11,912 nucleotides of DNA from a bacterium (GCA_009724975.1 SRXB01000038.1:1-11912); one strand, 5' to 3'. Shown: positions 1-6,994, counted from the first letter of the stretch. Translations and numbers: made by a program. Notes: generated by a model not told the origin, from the letters alone.

Positions 1-408
1 GGGATGGATTACTCCCTTGCCCTTTTCTGGCAGAGAAAATCAGCCGCCTCCGGTTGCGCCGAGGGGCTTTTCGGCCTTGCCGGTCTTTACCGCGAGGGGC
101 TGGGAACGGACAAAGACCCCGTAACCGCACTTGTCCTTTACGCAAGGGCCGCCGGAAATGGGCTGGAGCTTGAAGAGAGGCAAGCAATAGAGGTGGCGTC
201 GAAAGCCGCATGGGAACTTTTGCGCGCCGGAGGTTTCACGCAAGGGGAATCTTTTGACCAGGGGCTTTTAGGGGAGGCTATAATCGGGTTTCGCGAAAAA
301 AACGGGCTGAAGGGAGGCAAAGAAATCTCCGCCCCCCTCATGGCGGCCTTATTGAGGGAAAACCAGCAGATGGTGAAGGAAAAACTGCGGCTGGCGCTCT
401 CTCCCTGA
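1..408 (+). CDS. Sel1-repeat protein, C-terminal part (5' end outside window)
   Basis: The frame is open from base 1, so the gene begins upstream of the window; the ATG at 4 is probably internal. Two Sel1-like (TPR-related) helical repeats are visible at the start: DYSLALFWQRKSAASG, then a segment with GLAGLYREGLGTDKD and ALVLYARAAGNG, with the AxxG spacing and the 'YxxGxGxxxD' turn typical of the family. The last part (AIIGFREKNGLKGG then SAPLMAALL) resembles the helical pattern of a PG_binding_1 domain, but that match is weak. Sel1 proteins usually act as protein-protein scaffolds and are often periplasmic; no partner can be named here. It is the only plus-strand gene and converges on the beta-helix lipoprotein gene with a 32-base gap in which I see no clear terminator. 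Family assignment is fairly safe; function is not known. Confidence 0.75.
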   Translation, partial: GMDYSLALFWQRKSAASGCAEGLFGLAGLYREGLGTDKDPVTALVLYARAAGNGLELEERQAIEVASKAAWELLRAGGFTQGESFDQGLLGEAIIGFREKNGLKGGKEISAPLMAALLRENQQMVKEKLRLALSP

Positions 409-440
409 ATGGCAAACGGCCTTTCCCGAGCTCTTTTTCC

Positions 441-3317
441 TCACTCAATCTCTATAGCGCCCACATCGGCATAGCCGTTGCTAAAGCGCATGGTTCCCAT
501 TTGATCCATGTCCAACTGCAAGCTATAGAAATAGAACGGCCCTTCTATGGAGGTCCATGAATCTATGAAAGTCTCGTCGTTTAGCTTGTTTTCCTCGCTC
601 ATCCTGATCCAGAAATCCTCTCCCATGCCCACCTGTCCCAACCTGCCACCCAGTTCGCTCTCAAGGTCGTGCCAGAACTTTATCCAAGGCACGTTTTCCG
701 GATAGGAGGGCCAATCCTCCCCCCAGCCGTACCACACGACGCCGGTTGGGTCGCCGTATTTGGCGATGAAGTTGTCCGCGAAGCCATCGCCAAGCTCCGC
801 GGCGTAGATAACGCCGATTTTTCGAAGCAAAAGGTAGAGGAATACGTTTGTGGAATCCTGCGTGAGCGGCAGGAAGTCGTAGCTGACGTTAAGGTAGTTG
901 TCCACCAGGTAATAGCCGGGATCTGCCATGCGATCTAACGCAGCGCCCTTTGGCGCGTACCATAAAAGGGCGGGATTTCCGGCCCCCACGCCGACGGAGG
1001 TTATCAGGTCGGAGCGCATCGCGCCTTCAAAGTCGAGGACATCCTGCGCCGCCACCGCGTCCAGATCTCCCTCCATCGGGTAGTGCCTGCGGTTGAGGTA
1101 ATACCAGCCGTCTATCGGCACCAGCATGCGCGAAAAATCCATGACCCCGAAGATGTTGTGCCCTCGGCTCCTGAATTCTATGAGAGAGCCGGTGAAGAGG
1201 TCGGAGGGTTTCCCCGCAAGGGTATTGCCGACAACCATAGAGAGGAGGAATTTCATGTTTTCCACGATGTGAGCGTTGCCTATGGTCGCGGCTACACCCC
1301 CGCCGCTCATGTTGGGATTTCCACCCATCATCTGGGGAACGCCCGTGACCTCGTTCCCGGCTATGGTAGAGCTGTTTACTTCGAGGTAGCCGTTTGACAT
1401 GTAAAGCCCGCCGCCGCGATAGTAATACTGAAAGATTGAGGACTCTTCCACATCGGGATTGTCCTGGACGAGATTCTCGGCGATGGTTGAATTTCCTATT
1501 ATCATCGTCGAGGTCCCGCCAGGGCCGCCGCCGTCGGTGTAAACGCCGCCCCCGTAGGCGTGCTGGCCGGTTACCAGATTTCCGCTTACTGTGCTTTGGC
1601 TTATGGTGCTCTCCGAGCCGCCTACGGAGTAGATGCCTCCGCCCGCCGCTCCGAAACCGTAGGCGGAGTTTCCGGAAACCACCGATTGGCTGGTCAAGGT
1701 GACGGAATCTGCATAAACGCCACCGCCAAAAGCTCCCCTGTCGCGGCTAGGCTCCACGTCTCCGATGACTTTGTTGCCGTAAACCCTGCAATTGTTAAGG
1801 GATGCGTTTCCCCAGACGGCCAGCCCCCCGCCCCTGGCCAGCGTATAGGGCTGGGAGGAGAGGCCTGTGGCCTCGGCCTTTGCGATGCCTCCGGTTATGT
1901 TGACGTTGTAAAGGTCGAGATTGCCGAAAATAGCGAGGACTCTGGCAGGGTTTTCCTCGCCTCCGCTCCATTTGAGGGTTATGCCGTTGGGAAGATCACT
2001 GGCGTTGATATAGACGTTTTTTCTGGCGTAAAGGGCGGCTCTGCCGTAGTTCCTTTCCTGAAAGCCCTTGAATTCCAGGGCGTTCGAGGTTTCGTTGACG
2101 GCGTAGATTTCGCCTTTCAAAAGCGCCGAGGAGGTATCCAGGAGTGTAAGTTCAAGGGTCGCGCCGTCGAGCGATTCGTCAAAATATATCCAGCCGCCAT
2201 TACTTACCTGCTTAAGTGCCTCACGCAGGCTCATCTTTCCCTCCGGGGAGTTTATGGAATCCTGCGTCGTGTTGACGGTCTGGTAATAATTGCTCCAGTA
2301 GGTGGTTGTGAAATAGTCGATCTCCCCCTTCGAGGTCCCGACGACGTTTTGCGCGACAGCCCTGTAATAGTAAGTGGTTTTATAGTCAAGGTTGTAAAGC
2401 TCCTGCTCTATCTGCACCGGCTGGCTGCCGAAGCCGCAGGCGAAATGAGAGCTTTCGCTGTATATCTCAAGGTCGGGGGTTTCGCCGTATTCGAACCAGC
2501 ACTCGGTTTCGAGGCTCTTTGAGTTTACCGTCCCCTGGACGTAGGCGTAATAGTAGGAAATGTCGATTACTCCGCGCGTGGTAACGTCCGGCGCCTCGCG
2601 AAGGCAGGAGAAAGGGACTATCTCCCCCTTTCCAACCCCACCGGAGGTCTGGGCGACGACCCTGAAGTAAAAACTCTCGCCCACCGCCATGTCTTTCAGC
2701 TCGAAGGAGAGCGGTATGGGAGAGAGGGTGGGCGCAACTTCCATGTGGGTGGTTTCGAAAGGAGCCGCAAGGTCTGGACTTTGCCCCCACTCGAACCATA
2801 CCGTGACGCGAAGGCCGCCGGAATTGACAACGCCGCGTATGGTGGCGTAATCCGGCCCTATGCCGTCGGCCCCTATGGTGATAGCCTCCGGCGCGAAGGA
2901 CGGGGTGGTGAAGGATTCTATCTCGCCCCTTGCGGTGAATTCCGGGCTCAAGGCGACCAGCCTGTAGTAGTAAGTTCTGGAGGGTGAAAGGTCGTCCAGT
3001 AATGCGCTTACCGGCACGTAGAAGGTGTCCGAGCCGACGCTGAAGCTCGTGGTTTGTGTGAAGACGGCGAGGGCGGGGTCTTCACCCCATTCGAAGTAGC
3101 AGGTGGTGGGCGCGCCGCTGGGGTTTACCGCGCCGTAGACGGTGGCGTAGGTGAGGGAGAGGCCGTTGGCCCCCATGGTCACAGCCGCCGGCGGCTTGAC
3201 TATATTGGAGGTCTGGGAGTCCTCAAGCCACGACGGTTGCCAGCACCCCGCCAGGGCCAGCGCAAACGCCAAAACAATGGTTATTTTAAGGGCTAGCCTT
3301 CCCGCTTCCCTCCTCAT
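441..3317 (-). CDS. Lipoprotein with three FN3-like repeats and a CSLREA-type right-handed beta-helix (choice-of-anchor Q-like)
   Basis: A 958-residue predicted surface or periplasmic lipoprotein. The signal peptide ends in the lipobox ALAGC (Cys25). Three repeats of about 95 residues follow (about 46-139, 145-238, 244-338), each with ATV/ATIxGxVN, a FEWGxxPDL or FEYGxxPDL turn, a TYYYR or FYFR strand and a GEI-F end; they look like fibronectin type III-like Ig sandwiches. MSLREALKQ (about 362-370) matches the CSLREA motif that opens this class of beta-helix proteins. Residues about 400-720 carry beta-helix rungs rich in GGGVY/GGGIY and STVSGN/STIAGN. The C-terminus YADVGAIEIE matches the 'DIGAxE' end of the choice-of-anchor Q family. 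The ATG at 3317 is supported by AAGGAG seven bases upstream. It appears monocistronic, lying behind the operon terminator. The role is unknown; such proteins are often adhesins or polysaccharide-binding surface proteins. Confidence 0.85.
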   Translation of the reverse strand: MRREAGRLALKITIVLAFALALAGCWQPSWLEDSQTSNIVKPPAAVTMGANGLSLTYATVYGAVNPSGAPTTCYFEWGEDPALAVFTQTTSFSVGSDTFYVPVSALLDDLSPSRTYYYRLVALSPEFTARGEIESFTTPSFAPEAITIGADGIGPDYATIRGVVNSGGLRVTVWFEWGQSPDLAAPFETTHMEVAPTLSPIPLSFELKDMAVGESFYFRVVAQTSGGVGKGEIVPFSCLREAPDVTTRGVIDISYYYAYVQGTVNSKSLETECWFEYGETPDLEIYSESSHFACGFGSQPVQIEQELYNLDYKTTYYYRAVAQNVVGTSKGEIDYFTTTYWSNYYQTVNTTQDSINSPEGKMSLREALKQVSNGGWIYFDESLDGATLELTLLDTSSALLKGEIYAVNETSNALEFKGFQERNYGRAALYARKNVYINASDLPNGITLKWSGGEENPARVLAIFGNLDLYNVNITGGIAKAEATGLSSQPYTLARGGGLAVWGNASLNNCRVYGNKVIGDVEPSRDRGAFGGGVYADSVTLTSQSVVSGNSAYGFGAAGGGIYSVGGSESTISQSTVSGNLVTGQHAYGGGVYTDGGGPGGTSTMIIGNSTIAENLVQDNPDVEESSIFQYYYRGGGLYMSNGYLEVNSSTIAGNEVTGVPQMMGGNPNMSGGGVAATIGNAHIVENMKFLLSMVVGNTLAGKPSDLFTGSLIEFRSRGHNIFGVMDFSRMLVPIDGWYYLNRRHYPMEGDLDAVAAQDVLDFEGAMRSDLITSVGVGAGNPALLWYAPKGAALDRMADPGYYLVDNYLNVSYDFLPLTQDSTNVFLYLLLRKIGVIYAAELGDGFADNFIAKYGDPTGVVWYGWGEDWPSYPENVPWIKFWHDLESELGGRLGQVGMGEDFWIRMSEENKLNDETFIDSWTSIEGPFYFYSLQLDMDQMGTMRFSNGYADVGAIEIE

Positions 3318-3411
3318 GTCCCACTCCTTGCTGAAATTAAAATAAAATGAATTTATAACCCATGATCGTTCTTTTTAATACTCCGCCACAGTGAAAAAAT
3401 TTCACTTTGAC
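3318..3411 (-). promoter_or_regulatory. Upstream region of the beta-helix lipoprotein gene, with inverted repeat
   Basis: This A+T-rich gap must contain the promoter of the gene starting at 3317, because a strong terminator closes the preceding operon. On the minus strand a TATAAA-like -10 (3357-3352) is visible, but its -35 is poor. An inverted repeat GTGAAA-AAA-TTTCAC lies at 3391-3405, about 75-90 bases before the start codon, and could be an operator. The ribosome site AAGGAG lies just before the ATG. Promoter position is uncertain. Confidence 0.35.
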
Positions 3412-3444
3412 AAAAAAAAAGAGGCCGGTGTCACCGGCCTCTTT
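3412..3444 (-). terminator. Rho-independent terminator of the four-gene envelope operon
   Basis: On the minus strand the stem AAAGAGGCCGG (3444-3434) pairs perfectly with CCGGCCTCTTT (3428-3418) around a five-base loop. It is followed by an uninterrupted T run (nine As on the plus strand at 3412-3420). The stem starts inside the TGA stop codon (3446-3444) of the last operon gene, so termination is immediate. This is the clearest regulatory signal in the window. Confidence 0.92.
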
Positions 3445-4130
3445 CATCTGAGCGCGTTGGTCGTGAAAATTGTAGGCGTTCCTTCAGGGAAGGCCCAGTA
3501 AAGCGCCTTGGCGTCCTCGGGGGCCATCACCAGGTTTATCTGCCCGAAATCTTCCTTTTTCTCCTTCTTTTCTTTAAGGAGGAACGGAAGTTTGAGGTTG
3601 CGCATGAACGATTCTTTGTAGCGGTCGAATTTTTCCTTGTAGTCATCCATCTTTTTGCCGGTCTCGACGTAGGGGACCGATATACTGACCGTTACCTCCG
3701 ATGGGAAAACAAGGTTGTATCTGGTGGGCATGTCGACCACTTCGAGGGGGTCTGGCAGTTTGGGGGGTTTGCCGTCTGCGGTCAGGCCGTTTTCATCCAC
3801 CACCTCGGGTATGACCTCGAAGCGCTTGGGCTTTTCCTTGGCATCGCGCTTGGTCAGGGTGGTGGAGACCAGAGGTATCGCGGTTCCAATATATTCGGCT
3901 GAGAGCGCCTTCCACTCCTTGAAAATCCGGCCTCGGTTCTTGAGGAGGAAAGAGGAGTTTTTAAGGTCCAGCACGACGTAGAATTTGCCGGTTTGCGCCG
4001 CGGACAACTCGGCCTTGAGCAGGTTTTGCTTCTCGAAGGCCGCCAAGAGGGCGTCGTCGCCGCCCGCAAGGGATGCTCCGGCGGCAAAAAGAGCAAAAAG
4101 GGCAGCGACTAATATCTTCATAGCGTTCAT
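3444..4130 (-). CDS. Exported YkuD-like protein lacking catalytic residues (putative L,D-transpeptidase pseudoenzyme)
   Basis: A 228-residue protein with a Sec signal peptide (cleavage probably after ASLA, residue 22). I do not recognise a named family. Two segments resemble the preceding L,D-transpeptidase: residues 50-75 (FYVVLDLKNSSFLLKNRGRI) match the opening strands of its catalytic domain (IIVDTAANRLYLKDGEKLV), and residues 205-221 (EDAKALYWAFPEGTPTI) match its last helix and strand (EDLKYIYENAPKGTKVY). DMPTRY (133-138) falls where YkuD domains have TPxGxY. The HG...S/THGC region is absent, and the protein contains no Cys and no His, so it cannot be a cysteine transpeptidase. A lysine-rich segment (KEKKEKKED, about 186-194) occupies the place of the active-site loop. 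Its ATG overlaps the upstream stop by one base (TGATG), implying translational coupling; M4 is an alternative start. It may be a regulator or substrate-holding partner of the two enzymes; this is inference. Confidence 0.7.
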   Translation of the reverse strand: MNAMKILVAALFALFAAGASLAGGDDALLAAFEKQNLLKAELSAAQTGKFYVVLDLKNSSFLLKNRGRIFKEWKALSAEYIGTAIPLVSTTLTKRDAKEKPKRFEVIPEVVDENGLTADGKPPKLPDPLEVVDMPTRYNLVFPSEVTVSISVPYVETGKKMDDYKEKFDRYKESFMRNLKLPFLLKEKKEKKEDFGQINLVMAPEDAKALYWAFPEGTPTIFTTNALR

Positions 4131-4951
4131 CAGTAGATGTACACCTTGGTCCCCTTTGGGGCGTTTTCGTATATGTACTTCAGGTCTTCGTCGCCTATGC
4201 GCACGCAGCCGTGGGTCACGTTGCGCCCGAGCATTCTCGTATACATGGTGCCGTGGAGGAAATAGCCCTTGCCTATGGCGAGCGCGTAGTCGCCCAGCAC
4301 TCCCGACTCCACCCTGTCGGGCGAGTTTCTTGGCGGCGGGGTTTTGCCTTCCTCGACGAAGGCCCAGTCGGGCTTGACCCAGACGGGATTTGTTATCTTG
4401 TTTTCGATTTTGTATTCGCCGCGCGGGGTGTCGAAGACCCAGGTGCGGTCGCCCTTGGGGTCGCTGAGGATGTTTCCGCTGCCGCAGGAGACTATCGCCT
4501 CGCGCACTAGCTTTTCGCCGTCTTTGAGGTAAAGGCGGTTGGCGGCGGTATCGACTATGATGTGCATACCCCTGGGTACGAGCGCGTCGATTTTCTTTTG
4601 CAGCGAGGCGTTTTGGTCTTCAAGGGCCGAAACGGTCGGCTTTTTTTCCGGAAGGGACTGCCCGACGACAATATCCTCCGCCGTGGAGTAGACCTTGCGG
4701 GCTCCCATCCCCTCAAGGACGAGGAGCGGAACAACAAGCAGTATAATGGCGGCGATTATTATCGGCCTAGCTATGGAGCCTTTCTTGAAAGGCCAGAGCA
4801 AGATGCGAAAGGGCCAGAGCAATATGGCGAAAAAAGCCCTTGCGCGGCCCAGTAGCCAGGCAAGGGCCGATTTGACCAGGGGCCCGAGGCCCGCCTCGTG
4901 GTTTGTTCTTCTTGGCTTAAACCCGTTGTCCTGAGGCTGGTTCGTGTCCAT
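4130..4951 (-). CDS. Membrane-anchored L,D-transpeptidase (YkuD domain, THGC active site)
   Basis: L,D-transpeptidase with numbering from the ATG at 4951 (273 residues). L,D-transpeptidases use a cysteine nucleophile to form 3-3 crosslinks in peptidoglycan or to attach proteins to diaminopimelate. The YkuD domain spans about 129-273: IIVDTAANRLYL, TPRGEY, and the catalytic block HGTMYTRMLGRNVTHGCVRI, giving His233, His247 and Cys249 in the classic HX(14-17)[ST]HGC pattern. A basic cytoplasmic N-terminus is followed by a duplicated aromatic motif (ILLWPFRILLWPFKK, about 43-57), a transmembrane helix (about 63-80) and a short coiled coil (SALEDQNASLQKKIDAL). It is therefore an inner-membrane protein with a periplasmic catalytic domain. 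The frame extends to a TTG at 4978 overlapping the previous gene, but the ATG, eight bases after the TAA, is preferred; no strong ribosome site decides it. Confidence 0.9.
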   Translation of the reverse strand: MDTNQPQDNGFKPRRTNHEAGLGPLVKSALAWLLGRARAFFAILLWPFRILLWPFKKGSIARPIIIAAIILLVVPLLVLEGMGARKVYSTAEDIVVGQSLPEKKPTVSALEDQNASLQKKIDALVPRGMHIIVDTAANRLYLKDGEKLVREAIVSCGSGNILSDPKGDRTWVFDTPRGEYKIENKITNPVWVKPDWAFVEEGKTPPPRNSPDRVESGVLGDYALAIGKGYFLHGTMYTRMLGRNVTHGCVRIGDEDLKYIYENAPKGTKVYIY

Positions 4952-4959
4952 TTTCGTTT

Positions 4960-6057
4960 TTATCTGCTCCCGCCGCAAGCGGCAGTGAGTAGTGCGTTTT
5001 TATCGAGGGCGCCGACGATGACGACCGGTGTTCCGACCTCGGAGAGGTTGTAGATTCTCTCCATGTCGGGATCGTCCATCGAGACGCACCCGTAGGTTAC
5101 GGAGTTTTGTCCCCCTCCGTGTATTTCCACGTTTCCGCCGATAGACCTGTTTTTCGGTATCAGCCCCCGCTTTTTGGCAAGGGCGAACTGCCTCTGGTCC
5201 TCGGCGTTGGGGTAGTCGATTAAAAGCGCCTTGTAATAGGTGCTTCTGGGCAATTTTCGGCAGATTTTGTATTTGCCCTCGGGGGTGGCCCTGTCGCCCG
5301 AGCCCACCTTGTCGGAAAGACCGTTTCGTCCTATGCCGATGGCGTAGGTCTTCACCAGGTCGCCGTCGCGGTAAAGGTAGAGCTTGCGGTCGAGCTTGAC
5401 GACCACTATAAGATACCCACCGGACCTTTCGGACTCGCGCACGGCTGACTGGACAAGGTTTTTCCAGTGGCCCAGCTGCCCCGAGTCTAGGTAGCGGCAT
5501 ACTATTGGAGAAAGCGTTCTTTCCCCTATCTTGTTTTCTGCTTCGGCCTCTTTGATCTCACGCTCGGCTCTGTACAGATCCCCCGCGTATATCGCTTTCT
5601 TCGCGTCTTCAAGGTTGAGCTCGGCCCGCATTAGGCTCCTTCGGGCGAGCCTGCCCTCGTTTATGAGGTTTGTAAGCTCACGCAGATCCTGCATGCGGTC
5701 GTTGGCCGCCTCCATCTTCACTATGAGTTCGGAGGTCATGGCGGCCTTGGCCTCGTTCACCTTTTTCAGGATAGCCTCACCCTCGGCGATAGCTTCCCTG
5801 TACTGCTTGGCAACGGAGTCATAGTCGCGAAAAAGACTAAACCTCTCCTGTTCCTTGCCAAACATATATCTGGCAATGACCATTGTGGAGAGGTGTTTTG
5901 AATATTCTTCGGGAGCGAAAATCGGGGCGCCGGCCCCCTGAAGGTCCTCGGACAGGAGCTCTGCTCTCTCCACCTCCTGGGGGACCGGCGCCATCTGGCA
6001 GGCATTACACGTGAGGATTAAGAGAAGACCGGCAATGAGAATCCGGCATATCCCCAT
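4960..6057 (-). CDS. Lipoprotein with helical stalk and YkuD-family domain (TYGC active site)
   Basis: A 365-residue protein with a lipoprotein-type signal (Cys20 in TCNAC, an atypical lipobox with Cys at -3). Residues about 25-200 are helical and charged, with APIFAPEEYSK (44-54), FRDYDSVAKQY and IYAGDLYRAEREIKEAEAE (156-174), resembling DUF4398-type modules and the product of the upstream gene. The YkuD domain (about 213-348) shows VVKLDRKLYLYRDG, ATPEGKYKI, and EIHGGGQNSVTYGCVSMDD, giving His313 and Cys324. Tyr322 replaces the His of the usual [ST]HGC, a T/SxGC variant also seen in YafK/DpaA-like members, some of which release proteins from peptidoglycan rather than attach them. Activity should be periplasmic at the outer membrane. 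GAGG lies before the ATG; 27 bases separate it from the previous gene. Confidence 0.87.
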   Translation of the reverse strand: MGICRILIAGLLLILTCNACQMAPVPQEVERAELLSEDLQGAGAPIFAPEEYSKHLSTMVIARYMFGKEQERFSLFRDYDSVAKQYREAIAEGEAILKKVNEAKAAMTSELIVKMEAANDRMQDLRELTNLINEGRLARRSLMRAELNLEDAKKAIYAGDLYRAEREIKEAEAENKIGERTLSPIVCRYLDSGQLGHWKNLVQSAVRESERSGGYLIVVVKLDRKLYLYRDGDLVKTYAIGIGRNGLSDKVGSGDRATPEGKYKICRKLPRSTYYKALLIDYPNAEDQRQFALAKKRGLIPKNRSIGGNVEIHGGGQNSVTYGCVSMDDPDMERIYNLSEVGTPVVIVGALDKNALLTAACGGSR

Positions 6058-6084
6058 GTTATCCTCACACTTTGCTACGGGTTC

Positions 6085-6693
6085 TTACTTCTTCTTCTTA
6101 CCAGCGGGCTTGGCCTTCTCGATGGCGGCCTGAATCTGGGCGGAGACGGCGGTGGCCTTGCCCTTGAGGTTGTTGGCGTCGTCGGTGGCGCCGAAGTAGT
6201 CTTCGCCGGCAATCTTGGTGGCTACGCCGGGCATCGCGTCTTCCACGCCCTTGAGGTCGGCGGCGAAGGCTTCGATGTCAGCGCGGGTGCCCTTGCCCTT
6301 GGGGGCCTTGGCGAGAAGGGCCTTGGCTTCTTCGAGAGCGGCCTTGGCGGCGGCTTCGGCTTCGATGGCGGCCTTCTTGGCGGCTTCGATGCGGGCGGGG
6401 ATGAGGGCCTTGAAGGCTTCTACGTCGGCCTTCACCTTGACGACCATTTCCTTCGCCTTGTCGTAGTTCTTCCAGAACTTGTCGTCCTGAATCTTGATTT
6501 CCGCGTCGGCGGCGGCGAGGTCCTTCTTGGCCTTGGCGAGTTCGTCGGCGGCGTAGATGGGGGCCTTCATGGCGACGGCGGAGTCGATGGCGGCGACGGC
6601 GGCGGCTCTCTCTTCGGCCGGGGGCTTGGCGCAACCGGCGAGAAGGGCCACGGCGGCAACGGCGATCACGAGGGACTTAAGGGCGATTTTCAT
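6085..6693 (-). CDS. Ala/Lys-rich helical outer-membrane lipoprotein with C-terminal lysines
   Basis: A 202-residue lipoprotein, start taken at the ATG at 6693. From there the protein begins MKIALKSLVI and has the lipobox LLAGC with Cys21; AAAGGA lies about ten bases upstream. An in-frame ATG at 6750 would put a charged Pro/Lys extension before the signal peptide and is less likely. The +2 residue is Ala, not Asp, so outer-membrane sorting is expected. The mature part is nearly all helix, dominated by Ala, Lys and Glu, with breaks at Pro99, KAPKGKG (about 129-135) and MPG (about 164-166). Residues 44-81 (APIYAADELAK, then DKFWKNYDKAK) parallel the next gene's N-terminal module, a DUF4398-like pattern. 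The C-terminus is PAGKKKK. Being first in an operon with L,D-transpeptidases, it may be their substrate in the manner of Braun lipoprotein; no sequence similarity to Lpp is claimed. Confidence 0.8.
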   Translation of the reverse strand: MKIALKSLVIAVAAVALLAGCAKPPAEERAAAVAAIDSAVAMKAPIYAADELAKAKKDLAAADAEIKIQDDKFWKNYDKAKEMVVKVKADVEAFKALIPARIEAAKKAAIEAEAAAKAALEEAKALLAKAPKGKGTRADIEAFAADLKGVEDAMPGVATKIAGEDYFGATDDANNLKGKATAVSAQIQAAIEKAKPAGKKKK

Positions 6694-6810
6694 TTCTTTT
6701 TTGTCCTTTCTGGGTTTTTTTTCTTGTGGTGGGGTGGAGGGCCGCTTCATTGCGCGCCTCTTTGCCCCTGTTAAAAGGAAAGTGAAACGTCATGACAACG
6801 GTGACTATCA

Positions 6811-6955
6811 AGGTGGCGGATTGCTATCCAGCCCCGACCTCTGCACGGGGCGCCTGTAAACGTCTCTTACGGGCCTTGGTCCGAGGGATAACCGGCCTTC
6901 CGAGCAAGTGGAACTCAACCTTGCGATGCGCAAATTCGAACTCACTTCCGAAGTG
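6811..6955 (-). ncRNA. Candidate structured leader or small RNA (series of hairpins)
   Basis: Read on the minus strand, five local stems follow one another: CACTT-CGG-AAGTG (6955-6943), TTGCG-CAT-CGCAA (6933-6921), GGCCGGT pairing with ACC-AA-GGCC (6897-6872), CCGTAA pairing with TTAC-A-GG (6872-6853), and a longer stem at 6840-6811 in which AGGT, GGC and GGAT pair with ATCC, GCC and ACCT around the loop AGCA. The region is not coding and lies 120-260 bases before the first operon gene in the same orientation. I recognise no Rfam family: the tests I could make by eye for 6S, c-di-GMP riboswitch, SRP RNA and tRNA failed. Plus-strand transcription cannot be excluded, since hairpins are symmetrical. 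Confidence 0.35.
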
Positions 6956-6994
6956 CAGGATATCATTTAATCCCTTCTTAAATATTTGTGCGCG

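Noticed and set aside
1560..2522. Long plus-strand frame of 320 codons
   Set aside because: It lies antisense inside the beta-helix lipoprotein gene, whose signal peptide, repeats and C-terminal motif are clear. The frame has no ribosome site and no family-like pattern.
4952..4978. TTG start at 4978 for the membrane-anchored L,D-transpeptidase
   Set aside because: It overlaps the upstream gene and has no ribosome site. The ATG at 4951 lies just after the upstream stop.
6694..6750. Upstream ATG at 6750 as start of the helical lipoprotein
   Set aside because: It would place 19 charged and Pro-rich residues before an otherwise standard lipoprotein signal peptide. The ATG at 6693 has a better ribosome site and gives a normal signal length.
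6811..6990. 6S RNA, SRP RNA, GEMM riboswitch or tRNA
   Set aside because: The CTCGG and TTCGAAT fragments are reminiscent, but the required closing stems (6S), the GGAAGG-containing SRP loop context, the GEMM tetraloop receptor pattern and the tRNA T-stem pairing could not be formed by eye. A covariance search would settle it.
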